64,000 nucleotides of DNA from Anianibacter sp965662745 (GTDB lineage Bacteria; Pseudomonadota; Alphaproteobacteria; Rhodobacterales; Rhodobacteraceae). The notes beneath the pieces were generated by a model. It was not told the DNA's origin, did no database searches, and worked only from the letters and a program-made list of their open reading frames with translations. The position numbers and the translations under genes are program-made. Positions 16,114 through 23,743 of the stretch are shown in pieces. Each line of letters starts with the position of its first letter. Within the stretch, counting starts at the first letter, position 1. The stretch lies in contig CBFIJK010000004.1 of assembly GCA_965662745.1 (NCBI GenBank), positions 1-64,000 of the forward strand. Direction: 5' to 3'.

Positions 16114-17634
16114 CTATTCGTTCACGATGAGCGACATGATGCGCTCTTGGCTGGCCTCGTCTTGCGGCATCTCGCCGACAAAGGCCCCTTCGTTCATCAC
16201 ATAGATCCGGTCGCACATGCCAAGAAGCTCGGGCATTTCGGACGAGATCATCACAACGCCCTTCCCGGCGGCGGCCAGATCGTTGATCAGGCCGTAAATT
16301 TCGTATTTCGCACCGACATCGATACCGCGCGTCGGTTCATCGAGGATCAGGACTTCGGGTCCGGCGAACAGCCATTTCGACAAGACGACCTTCTGCTGGT
16401 TCCCGCCCGACAGGTTCACTACCTTCTGGTGCACGCCAGGGGTGCGGATCCCGAGGTCCTTGCGGTATTTCTCGGCCACTTCGGTCTCGACGAAATCGTT
16501 CAGCACCGCGCCGCGCGCGACGGCGGGCAGGTTCGCCAGCGTGATGTTTCGCACGATGGTATCGTCGAGGATCAGGCCAAGGCTCTTGCGGTCCTCGGTC
16601 ACATAGGCGAGCCCTGCCGAGATCGCGCGGCTGACGGTCGAGACATCGACCGGTTTGCCGTGCATCGCGACGGTGCCTGATACGTTCTGCCCCCAGCTGC
16701 GCCCGAAGATCGACATGGCAAGTTCCGTGCGCCCGGCGCCCATGAGGCCAGCGATGCCGACGACTTCTCCGGCGCGCACGTCGAAGCCGACATTGCGGAT
16801 CACCTGACGGTCGGCATGTTCGGGATGATAGACGGACCAGTCCGAGACGCGCATGATCTCTTCACCGATCTTCGGCGTGCGAACCGGATAGCGGTTTTCC
16901 ATGGATCGGCCGACCATGTCGCGCACGATGCGGTCTTCCGTGATGCCTTCTGTCGCGTGGAAGCTGGACACCGATTGCCCGTCGCGAATGACGGTAACGG
17001 TGTCCGCGACTCGGCGCACCTCGTTCAGTTTGTGGCTGATGATGATCTGGGTCATGCCCTGCGCCTTCAACTCCAGCATCAGGTCCAGGAGGGCCTGGCT
17101 GTCGCTTTCCGACAGGGCCGATGTCGGCTCATCCAGGATCAAGAGGCGCACATCCTTGGCCAGTGCCTTGGCGATTTCGACAAGCTGCTGCTTGCCCACG
17201 CCCAGCTTTTCAACCGGTGTCGTCGGGGCATCGCGCAGGCCGACCTTGCGCAAAAGACCTTCGGTCCGGTGGTTCGTCTCGCGCCAGTCGATCACGCCGC
17301 CGGTCGCGTTCTCGTTGCCCAGAAACAGGTTCTCGGCAATCGACAGAAGCGGCACGAGCGCAAGTTCCTGGTGAATGATGATGATGCCCTTGGCTTCGCT
17401 GTCGCCGATATCGCGAAATGCGGCGAGCGCGCCGTCGTAGTGAATTTCACCCTCGTAGCTGCCGGCCGGATAGACCCCGGACAGCACTTTCATCAGGGTC
17501 GATTTCCCCGCGCCGTTTTCACCGCAGATCGCGTGGATCTCGCCCGTCTTCACCTTAATCGATACATCGTCCAGCGCCTTGACGCCGGGAAACGTCTTGG
17601 TGATAGAGCGCATTTCCAGCAGCGTGTCCTGCAT
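16114..17634 (-). CDS. gguA: Monosaccharide ABC transporter ATP-binding protein (GguA / XylG type)
   Basis: 506 residues with two nucleotide-binding domains in tandem, as usual for CUT2 sugar importers. The first has Walker A GENGAGKST, signature LGVGKQQLVEIAKAL and Walker B LLILDEPTSAL; the second has the degenerate loop GLMGAGRTE, the signature LSGGNQQKVVLSKW and LILDEPTRGIDVG. I prefer the ATG at 17634 because GAGG lies eight bases upstream; an in-frame TTG at 17655 is possible. A strong intercistronic hairpin separates it from chvE. Confidence 0.93.
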   Translation of the reverse strand: MQDTLLEMRSITKTFPGVKALDDVSIKVKTGEIHAICGENGAGKSTLMKVLSGVYPAGSYEGEIHYDGALAAFRDIGDSEAKGIIIIHQELALVPLLSIAENLFLGNENATGGVIDWRETNHRTEGLLRKVGLRDAPTTPVEKLGVGKQQLVEIAKALAKDVRLLILDEPTSALSESDSQALLDLMLELKAQGMTQIIISHKLNEVRRVADTVTVIRDGQSVSSFHATEGITEDRIVRDMVGRSMENRYPVRTPKIGEEIMRVSDWSVYHPEHADRQVIRNVGFDVRAGEVVGIAGLMGAGRTELAMSIFGRSWGQNVSGTVAMHGKPVDVSTVSRAISAGLAYVTEDRKSLGLILDDTIVRNITLANLPAVARGAVLNDFVETEVAEKYRKDLGIRTPGVHQKVVNLSGGNQQKVVLSKWLFAGPEVLILDEPTRGIDVGAKYEIYGLINDLAAAGKGVVMISSEMPELLGMCDRIYVMNEGAFVGEMPQDEASQERIMSLIVNE

Positions 17635-17674
17635 GGCGGCGACCTCATGGTGCAAAGTGGATCAAGGGGATGAT

Positions 17675-17710
17675 GGCGGACCGGCATCGCACAAGGCAAG
17701 CCGGTCCGCC
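17675..17710. other. Intercistronic stem-loop between chvE and gguA
   Basis: GGCGGACCGGC (17675-17685) and GCCGGTCCGCC (17700-17710) form a perfect 11-bp GC-rich stem around a 14-base loop, in the 111 bases between the binding-protein gene and the ATPase gene. No U-tract follows on the minus strand. It probably protects the upstream chvE mRNA and lowers downstream expression, as known for other binding-protein operons. Confidence 0.7.
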
Positions 17711-17745
17711 GGACCAGTTCTTTGGGAGAACAAGCGCCGTGGCGC

Positions 17746-18801
17746 TTACTTGATCTGGTCCATGGTGTAGTAACCGGAGTCGATCAGACGCTCTTCCCAG
17801 TTCTCCTCGGTGACCTTCAGCGGCTCGAGCAGGTAGGACGGAACGACCTTGACGCCGTTGTCATAGGTTTCGGTGTCATTGATCTCGGGCTCGCCGCCTT
17901 CGAGAACCGCCTCGACCATGCCCACGGTCACGCGCGCTAGTTCGCGGGTGTCCTTGAAGATCGTCGAATACTGCTCTCCTGCAAGGATCGACTTGACCGA
18001 AGGCACCTCGGCGTCCTGACCAGTGACGATCGGCATCGGCGTGTCGCCGGAACCATAGCCAACACCCTTGAGCGAGGACAGGATACCGATGGACAGGCCG
18101 TCATAGGGCGACAGCACGCCATGCACCTGAGCGTCGGTGTAATGGGCGGACAAAAGGTTATCCATGCGCGCCTGAGCGACAGCGCCGTCCCAGCGCAGGG
18201 TGCCGACCGTGTCCATGCCCATCTGGCCGGAAACGATGTTGACCTTGCCGCTGTCGATCATCGGCTGAAGAACCGACATCGCGCCGTTGTAGAAGAAGTA
18301 CGCGTTGTTGTCGTCGGGCGAGCCGCCGAACAGTTCGACATTCCACGTCTCGGCATCGGGGAAACGCTCTTCCAGACCGGAGACGAGCGTTTCGGCCTGC
18401 TGCACGCCGACCTTGAAGTTGTCGAAGGTCGCGTAATAGCTGACATGCTCGCTATCGCGGATCAGGCGGTCATACGCGATGACCTCGATCCCGGCGAAGC
18501 TTGCGTTCTCAAGCGCGTTCGACAGCGTGGTGCCGTCGATGGCCGCGATCACCAGCGCATCGACGCCGTTCGTGATCATGTTCTCGATCTGCGCCAGCTG
18601 GTTCGGGATGTCATCCTCGGCATACTGAAGGATCGTCTCGTAGCCCGCTTCTTCGAACTGCTGCACCATGGACTCGCCGTCCGAGATCCAGCGCGCGGAC
18701 GATTTGGTGGGCATTGCGATGCCGACAAGGCCGTCCGCGAATGCGCCAGTGGCAAACGTCGTCGCCAGCGCGGTGCTGACGAGAATGGATTTCAATTTCA
18801 T
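17746..18801 (-). CDS. chvE: ChvE-type periplasmic monosaccharide-binding protein
   Basis: 351 residues. The ATG at 18801 follows a very strong GGAGGAGG site and opens a signal peptide (MKLKSILVSTALATTFATGAFA). The mature protein contains VGIAMPTKSSARWISDGES, YAEDDIPNQLAQIENM, ELFGGSPDDNNAYFFY and GQDAEVPSVKSILAGEQYST, which are nearly identical in wording to Agrobacterium ChvE as I recall it. ChvE delivers galactose, arabinose, glucose and xylose to GguAB and in Agrobacterium also signals virulence through VirA. First gene of the six-gene sugar operon, divergent from gbpR. Confidence 0.93.
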   Translation of the reverse strand: MKLKSILVSTALATTFATGAFADGLVGIAMPTKSSARWISDGESMVQQFEEAGYETILQYAEDDIPNQLAQIENMITNGVDALVIAAIDGTTLSNALENASFAGIEVIAYDRLIRDSEHVSYYATFDNFKVGVQQAETLVSGLEERFPDAETWNVELFGGSPDDNNAYFFYNGAMSVLQPMIDSGKVNIVSGQMGMDTVGTLRWDGAVAQARMDNLLSAHYTDAQVHGVLSPYDGLSIGILSSLKGVGYGSGDTPMPIVTGQDAEVPSVKSILAGEQYSTIFKDTRELARVTVGMVEAVLEGGEPEINDTETYDNGVKVVPSYLLEPLKVTEENWEERLIDSGYYTMDQIK

Positions 18802-18868
18802 GTTTTCCTCCTCCTGAGGCGTCCGTTCTGTGCCGGTACGCCATGCAGCACCTTGTCTAACGCGCCGC

Positions 18869-18898
18869 GTTATATCAAACCAATGCAAATTTCATCAA
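18869..18898 (-). promoter_or_regulatory. Candidate chvE promoter, sigma-70 type
   Basis: On the minus strand TTGATG (18893-18898) and TATAAC (18869-18874) are separated by 18 bases, 68 bases upstream of the chvE ATG. CCAAT (18880-18884) and ATTGG (18912-18916) lie as an inverted pair around the -35 side, and could belong to the GbpR binding site, as expected for a LysR regulator next to a divergent target. Confidence 0.5.
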
Positions 18899-18926
18899 AC
18901 GAGTTATCGGAATTGGTATACCCCCC

Positions 18927-19841
18927 ATGCGCATGACCCTCCCCCAGCGACTGAAACCGGCGCAGCTGAAGCTGATCCGCGCCATCGAGGACACCGGCAA
19001 GCTGCAACTGGCCGCCGGGGCGATCGGCATCTCACAGCCCGCCGCCTCGCGCATGCTGTCCGAGATCGAAAACGATGTCGGCGCCCCTCTGTTCGACCGT
19101 CTCCCGCGCGGCATGGCGGCGACAGAAATCGGCGCGGCCTTTGTCCGCCACGCCCGGATCATCCTTGCCGAACTCGACACTTTGGCGAACGAGGTAACGC
19201 AGTTGCGCGGTGGGCGTGCGGGCGCGGTGCGCATCGGCGCGGTCACGGGCCCCGCCGTCGGCGCGCTGGTGCCCGCGCTGACGGAGCTGCGCGAAGAGGT
19301 CCCAGATATCGAACCGACGATCGAGGTCGCCCCCTCTGTGACGCTGATCCGAGGGCTGGAGGAAGGCCATTTCGACTTCGTGCTGGCGCGGCTTGGATCG
19401 TCGCGGCAGGCGCGTGCCTTCATGGCCCATCCGGGCCGCATCGAAGAGGTTTCTCTCGTCGCGCGCGCCGGGCATCCGCTGGCAGGGCGAACGGTCTCGC
19501 TTGAAGAAACGCTGCCCTTCCAATTCGTGATCCAGGAACCCGGCTCTCCGATCCGCTCGGCGCTGGAACAAAGCTTTCTGGAAAACCGCCTGCCGACGCC
19601 CGCGCGCGTCACCAATAGTTCGTCCCTCTTGATCGCCCTCAGCATCTTGTCCGGAACCGACGCCATCGCCCCGCAAACCCGCGAAGTGGCGCAATTGTTG
19701 ACGCGCGTCCCGGGCGATCTGGTCATGCTTCAGACGCACGAGAGTATCGTCGTTTCGCCCTTCCTCGTCGTCCAGTCCCGGCATCGTCAGTTGTCAGGCA
19801 TCGCCCAGCGCCTTTTGGATAAGGTTCTGCGGCGTTTGTGA
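18927..19841 (+). CDS. gbpR: LysR-family regulator GbpR
   Basis: 304 residues (302 if the second ATG at 18933 is used). The N-terminal winged helix shows KPAQLKLIRAIEDTGKLQLA and AIGISQPAASRMLSEIE, followed by the LysR effector domain from about residue 95 (GAVRIGAVTGPAVGAL; DFVLARLGS; ISVVAR-like segment). Similar regulators next to chvE-like genes (GbpR of Agrobacterium, Azospirillum) activate the sugar-binding protein when galactose or arabinose is present and repress otherwise. It is divergent from chvE with 125 bases between, the standard LysR layout. The symbol rests on wording plus context. Confidence 0.88.
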   Translation: MRMTLPQRLKPAQLKLIRAIEDTGKLQLAAGAIGISQPAASRMLSEIENDVGAPLFDRLPRGMAATEIGAAFVRHARIILAELDTLANEVTQLRGGRAGAVRIGAVTGPAVGALVPALTELREEVPDIEPTIEVAPSVTLIRGLEEGHFDFVLARLGSSRQARAFMAHPGRIEEVSLVARAGHPLAGRTVSLEETLPFQFVIQEPGSPIRSALEQSFLENRLPTPARVTNSSSLLIALSILSGTDAIAPQTREVAQLLTRVPGDLVMLQTHESIVVSPFLVVQSRHRQLSGIAQRLLDKVLRRL

Positions 19842-19862
19842 CGCGGGCCAATGCCGCGCGAC

Positions 19863-19905
19863 TTAACCATTCTTAAACCCTTCCCATGCAATCGGTTAAC
19901 GATTG
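19863..19905. promoter_or_regulatory. Candidate CtrA-like site and palindrome upstream of comM
   Basis: TTAACCATTCTTAA (19863-19876) resembles a CtrA full site (TTAA-N7-TTAA) but with a spacer of six. Just downstream CAATCG-GTTAA-CGATTG (19889-19905) is a dyad with six-base arms, 13 bases before the comM ATG. CtrA control of comM and other DNA-uptake genes is known in Rhodobacter capsulatus, so the site is plausible but unproven. Confidence 0.4.
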
Positions 19906-19917
19906 TGAGGAAAAGCA

Positions 19918-21441
19918 ATGGTCGCACGCGCGTTCACCGTCGCCTTTGAAGGCATCGAGGCCCGCCGGGTCGAGGTGCAATGCGCCGTAGCCCCCGGCTT
20001 GCCGTCCTTTTCCATCGTCGGCCTGCCCGACAAGGCCGTCAGCGAGGCGCGCGAACGGGTGCGCGCAGCGCTCACCGCCCTGTCCATCGCGCTGCCGTCG
20101 AAGCGGATCACGGTCAATCTGTCGCCCGCCGACATGCCGAAAGAGGGATCGCATTTCGATCTGCCCATCGCGCTGGCGCTGCTGGCTGCGCTGGAAATCC
20201 TGCCGCGCGAGGTCATCGAAGGCGTCATGTCGCTTGGAGAATTGTCGCTCGACGGGCGGCTGGTGCCCGTCATCGGTGCGCTTCCGGCGGCCATGGCGGC
20301 GGCCGAGGCCGATTGCAGCCTTGTCTGCCCGAAAGACTGCGGCGCCGAAGCGGCCTGGGTCGGCGCGACCGAGGTGATCGCCCCAGCCTCACTGGCCGAG
20401 GCCATCCAGCATTTCACCGGTCAACGGATCCTGTCCCCCGCCCACCCGGGCGAGGTGGTGGCCGACGCCACGGGCCGCTGTCTGTCCGAGGTCAAAGGCC
20501 AGGAACGGGCCAAGCGCGCGCTGGAGATAGCGGCGGCCGGGCGGCACCACATGATGATGGTCGGCACGCCCGGGTCCGGCAAATCCATGCTGGCCGCACG
20601 CGTGCCGGGAATTCTGCCGCCCCTGTCGGCACCTGAAGCGCTGGAAACCTCGATGATCCATTCGCTGTCCGGGCTGCTCGACGAAGGCGGGATCAGCCGT
20701 GTGCGCCCATTCCGCGAACCGCATCACACCGCGTCCATGGCCGCCATCGTCGGCGGCGGACGCGGCGCCAAGCCCGGAGAGATCTCGCTCGCCCACAACG
20801 GGGTGCTTTTCATGGACGAGTTTCCCGAATTCACGCGCCCGGTTCTGGAAACGCTGCGCCAACCCATCGAAACCGGAGAAGTGGTCGTCGCCCGCGCGAA
20901 CGCCCATATCCGATACCCGTGCCGGTTCCTGCTGATCGCGGCGGCCAACCCGTGCAAATGCGGCTATCTCAGCGATCCCGCCCGCGCCTGCAGCCGCGCG
21001 CCGATCTGCGGTGAGGATTATCTTGGCCGGATCTCTGGGCCGTTGATGGACCGCTTCGATCTGCGCATCGACGTGCCGCCCGTTGCTTTCGCCGATCTCG
21101 ATCTGCCGCAATCGGGTGAAACATCCGCCAGCATCGCAGCACGGATCGCCACTGCGCGCGCGCTGCAATCGGAAAGGTTCACGGCACATCCCGGTCTCTT
21201 GGTGAATGCCGATGCCGAAGGCGCGGTACTGGAAGAGATCGCGCAGCCCGATACCGAGGGGCGCGCGCTGCTGACCCGCGCCGCAGAACGCTTCGGGCTG
21301 ACCGCACGCGGCTATCACCGCATCCTGCGCGTCGCGCGCACCATTGCCGATCTCGACGGATCGACAGACCTTCGCCTGCCCCATGTCGCAGAGGCGGTCA
21401 GCTACCGGATGCCCGAAATGCGCGAAACCGTACCGGGCTAA
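19918..21441 (+). CDS. comM: YifB/ComM-family AAA+ ATPase (magnesium chelatase-like)
   Basis: 507 residues. The N-terminal ChlI-like domain (FEGIEARRVEVQCAVAPGLP) is followed by an AAA+ core with Walker A GTPGSGKSM near residue 218, Walker B VLFMDEFPEF near residue 295, and the family mark AANPCKCGY plus further cysteines, then PLMDRFDLRI. The C-terminal domain includes LTARGYHRILRVARTIADL. ComM is a hexameric helicase that drives branch migration when incoming single-stranded DNA recombines; in R. capsulatus it is used by gene-transfer-agent recipients. Its stop overlaps the gshB stop in tail-to-tail arrangement. Confidence 0.95.
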   Translation: MVARAFTVAFEGIEARRVEVQCAVAPGLPSFSIVGLPDKAVSEARERVRAALTALSIALPSKRITVNLSPADMPKEGSHFDLPIALALLAALEILPREVIEGVMSLGELSLDGRLVPVIGALPAAMAAAEADCSLVCPKDCGAEAAWVGATEVIAPASLAEAIQHFTGQRILSPAHPGEVVADATGRCLSEVKGQERAKRALEIAAAGRHHMMMVGTPGSGKSMLAARVPGILPPLSAPEALETSMIHSLSGLLDEGGISRVRPFREPHHTASMAAIVGGGRGAKPGEISLAHNGVLFMDEFPEFTRPVLETLRQPIETGEVVVARANAHIRYPCRFLLIAAANPCKCGYLSDPARACSRAPICGEDYLGRISGPLMDRFDLRIDVPPVAFADLDLPQSGETSASIAARIATARALQSERFTAHPGLLVNADAEGAVLEEIAQPDTEGRALLTRAAERFGLTARGYHRILRVARTIADLDGSTDLRLPHVAEAVSYRMPEMRETVPG

Positions 21442-22373
21442 GCCCGCCGTGCCTCGATCGCTTCCCAGATCTTTGCGGTAACATTGGTCCCGTCGAAGCG
21501 TTCGAGTTCCTGAAGCCCCGTGGGCGATGTCACGTTGATCTCGGTCAGCCAGTTGCCGATCACGTCGATGCCGACAAAGATCTGTCCGTTCTCGCGCAAG
21601 GTTGGGCCGATCGCAGCGCAAATTTCTCGATCACGGTCCGTCAGTTCCACCTTCTCGGCGCGCCCGCCCACATGCATGTTCGACCGCGTCTCGCCCATTT
21701 GCGGCACGCGGTTGATCGCGCCAACCGGCTCTCCATCCACGAGGATCACGCGCTTGTCACCCTTGGACACGTCTGGCAGGAATTGCTGCGCGATCAACGG
21801 CTCACGGTTGATGCCGCCGAAAAGTTCATGCAGCGACGACAGGTTGCCGTCGTCCTTGCCCAGCTTGAACACACCCGCGCCGCCATTGCCGTAGAGCGGC
21901 TTTAGGATCATGTCGCCATGCTTGGCGCGGAACGCTTTCAAAGTTTCAAGATCGCGCGCGATGGTCGTGGGCGGCGTCAGGTCCTGAAATCGCAAAACGA
22001 GCAATTTTTCGGGAAAATTGCGCACCCAGAAAGGGTTGTTCACCACCAGCGTTTCGGGGTGCAGAAAGTCCAGCAGATGCGTCGTGGTGATGTAACCCAT
22101 GTCGAAAGGCGGGTCCTGCCGCAGCCAGACGACGTCGAAATCGGAAAGATCGACTTCGCGCATAGACCCCAGATCGGCGTGGTTGCCGACCTCGCGCCGT
22201 ACTGTCACGTCCTGCCCGCGCGCCGTGATGCGGCCCGACTGGAACGCCAGCTTGTCGGGGGTGTAGTAGAACAGCGTATGCCCTCGCGCCTGCGCCTCTT
22301 CCATGATGCGGAACGTGCTGTCCGCATTGATGTCGATCACCGCGATGGGATCCATCTGGATTGCGACTTTCAT
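21438..22373 (-). CDS. gshB: Glutathione synthase
   Basis: 311 residues from the ATG at 22373 (MKVAIQMDPIAVIDINADSTF), which is the usual GshB N-terminus; the open frame continues upstream without similarity. The ATP-grasp fold is marked by LRQDPPFDMGYITTTHLLD, ILKPLYGNGGAGVFKL, the ligand loop around GGRAEKVELT, and FVGIDVIGNWLTEINVTSPTG near the end. It joins gamma-glutamylcysteine and glycine with ATP to give glutathione in the cytoplasm. It lies just downstream of yraN on the same strand, with a 66-base gap. gshA is not in the window. Confidence 0.97.
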   Translation of the reverse strand: MKVAIQMDPIAVIDINADSTFRIMEEAQARGHTLFYYTPDKLAFQSGRITARGQDVTVRREVGNHADLGSMREVDLSDFDVVWLRQDPPFDMGYITTTHLLDFLHPETLVVNNPFWVRNFPEKLLVLRFQDLTPPTTIARDLETLKAFRAKHGDMILKPLYGNGGAGVFKLGKDDGNLSSLHELFGGINREPLIAQQFLPDVSKGDKRVILVDGEPVGAINRVPQMGETRSNMHVGGRAEKVELTDRDREICAAIGPTLRENGQIFVGIDVIGNWLTEINVTSPTGLQELERFDGTNVTAKIWEAIEARRA

Positions 22374-22439
22374 GGGCGTCTCCCTGCTGACCTTTGCGCC
22401 TGTCTTGGCGCAGGTGCGTGCCAAGGGCAAGCAGCGAGG

Positions 22440-22796
22440 TCAGCCGCCGAACGCGTTCTCAAGTCGCTGGGTCCGGCCCATTGCGTCCACCAGTGCGACG
22501 TCGATGCGCATCTCGGTGTCTTGTCCGCCCGGTTCCGCCGCAAGGAAGGCCGTCGCCGAGGCGCAGATACGCTCCATCTGGCGGGGCAGCACCCGCGCCG
22601 CCGCCGCCTCGAATGTCGCGGCGCGCTTGACCTCGACAAAGATCAGCGCCGGGCCGTCTCGGAAGATCAGGTCAATCTCTCCGCCCGGCCCGCGCCAGCG
22701 GCGGGCGATAAGGGTCATCCCGTCGCGCAGGTATTCCGCCTCGACCGCATCCTCTGCGGCAAGCCCGGAGAGATACCGCGTGCGAGCGTCGATCAT
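22440..22796 (-). CDS. yraN: YraN/UPF0102-family endonuclease-like protein
   Basis: 118 residues of the UPF0102 family, which has an endonuclease-like (restriction-enzyme) fold. Visible marks: GLAAEDAVEAEYLRDGM, then the metal-binding core GGEIDLIFRDGPALIFVEVK with the E-D-ExK pattern. The cellular role is unsettled; involvement in DNA processing is a common guess. The start overlaps the rsmI stop by four bases (ATGA). The rsmI / lpoA / yraN neighbourhood is also found in E. coli (yraL-yraM-yraN), though there yraN lies with yraM rather than with rsmI. Confidence 0.92.
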   Translation of the reverse strand: MIDARTRYLSGLAAEDAVEAEYLRDGMTLIARRWRGPGGEIDLIFRDGPALIFVEVKRAATFEAAAARVLPRQMERICASATAFLAAEPGGQDTEMRIDVALVDAMGRTQRLENAFGG

Positions 22797-23653
22797 GCGT
22801 CCCTGTCCTGCCCGCGCGAAAGCGCCGCCTGATAGACCTGCCGCCGTGGAAGGCCAAGCGCTTCGGCCACATGGCTGGCGGCATCCTTGACGCGCATGGT
22901 CTTCAAAGCCTCATCCAATGCCTCGAACATCGTATCCTCGGTCACTTCGGCGCGGTTTCGGTCGATCACGACCACGATCTCGCCCTTGATCGGTCGATCA
23001 TCGTATTCCGCGACCAGATCATCTAGCGTCCCGCGCGAGATTTCCTCGAACCGTTTCGTCAGTTCCCGGCACACGGCCGCCTGCCGCGTGCCGCCCAATT
23101 CTGAAGCGCAATCCTTTAACATTTCGCGAAGACGCTTGGGCGATTCGTAGAAAACCAGCGTCGCGGGCACGTCCTTCAACTCGCGCAGACCGCGCTTGCG
23201 TCCGCCGCCCGTCGGCAGGAACCCGTTGAACAAGAAGCGATCCGTCGGCAGTCCAGCCACGGACAGGGCCGCCAGAACCGCAGAGGGCCCCGGCGCGCCG
23301 ATGACCGTATGCCCGCCTTCTATCGCCGCGCGCAAAAGCTGATACCCGGGGTCAGCGACAAGCGGCGTTCCCGCCTCGGACGCATAGGCGAGCGACTTGC
23401 CCTCGGCGAGCGCGGCCAGCAATCGGGGCCGCATCGCGGGGCCGTTATGGTCGTGATAGGACAGGATTGGACGGTCGCCAAAAGGCACGCCATGAATATC
23501 CATCAGCCGCCGCAAACTGCGCGTATCCTCGGCGGCGAGGATATCCGCAGAGGCCAGGATATCCAGCGTGCGCAGCGTGATATCGCGCGCGGCCCCGATG
23601 GGGGTGGCGACGAAATACAGCCCGGGACTAAGCGGTTTTTGGTCGAAGGTCAT
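22793..23653 (-). CDS. rsmI: 16S rRNA (cytidine-1402-2'-O)-methyltransferase
   Basis: 286 residues from the ATG at 23653 (MTFDQKPLSPGLYFVATPIGAARD), the normal start position for the family; the earlier frame start has no similarity. SAM-binding marks of the tetrapyrrole-methylase-like fold are present: FVATPIGAARDITLR, ILAAEDTRSLRRL, SYHDHN, SEAGTPLVADPG and GAPGPSAVLAALSVAG. The enzyme 2'-O-methylates C1402 in the ribosomal P site. Divergent from the LpoA-like gene; four-base overlap with yraN. Confidence 0.96.
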   Translation of the reverse strand: MTFDQKPLSPGLYFVATPIGAARDITLRTLDILASADILAAEDTRSLRRLMDIHGVPFGDRPILSYHDHNGPAMRPRLLAALAEGKSLAYASEAGTPLVADPGYQLLRAAIEGGHTVIGAPGPSAVLAALSVAGLPTDRFLFNGFLPTGGGRKRGLRELKDVPATLVFYESPKRLREMLKDCASELGGTRQAAVCRELTKRFEEISRGTLDDLVAEYDDRPIKGEIVVVIDRNRAEVTEDTMFEALDEALKTMRVKDAASHVAEALGLPRRQVYQAALSRGQDRDA

Positions 23654-23743
23654 GGACGCGGCTTTGCTGACGTTTACCTTCGACCCTGTAGCGCATAGTC
23701 TGTTCGTCGCTGCAAGCATGGCCCGCCAAAAGGATCCCCGCCC

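Noticed and set aside
16114..17655. TTG start of gguA at 17655
   Set aside because: An ATG seven codons later has a GAGG site at correct spacing and begins the family N-terminus.
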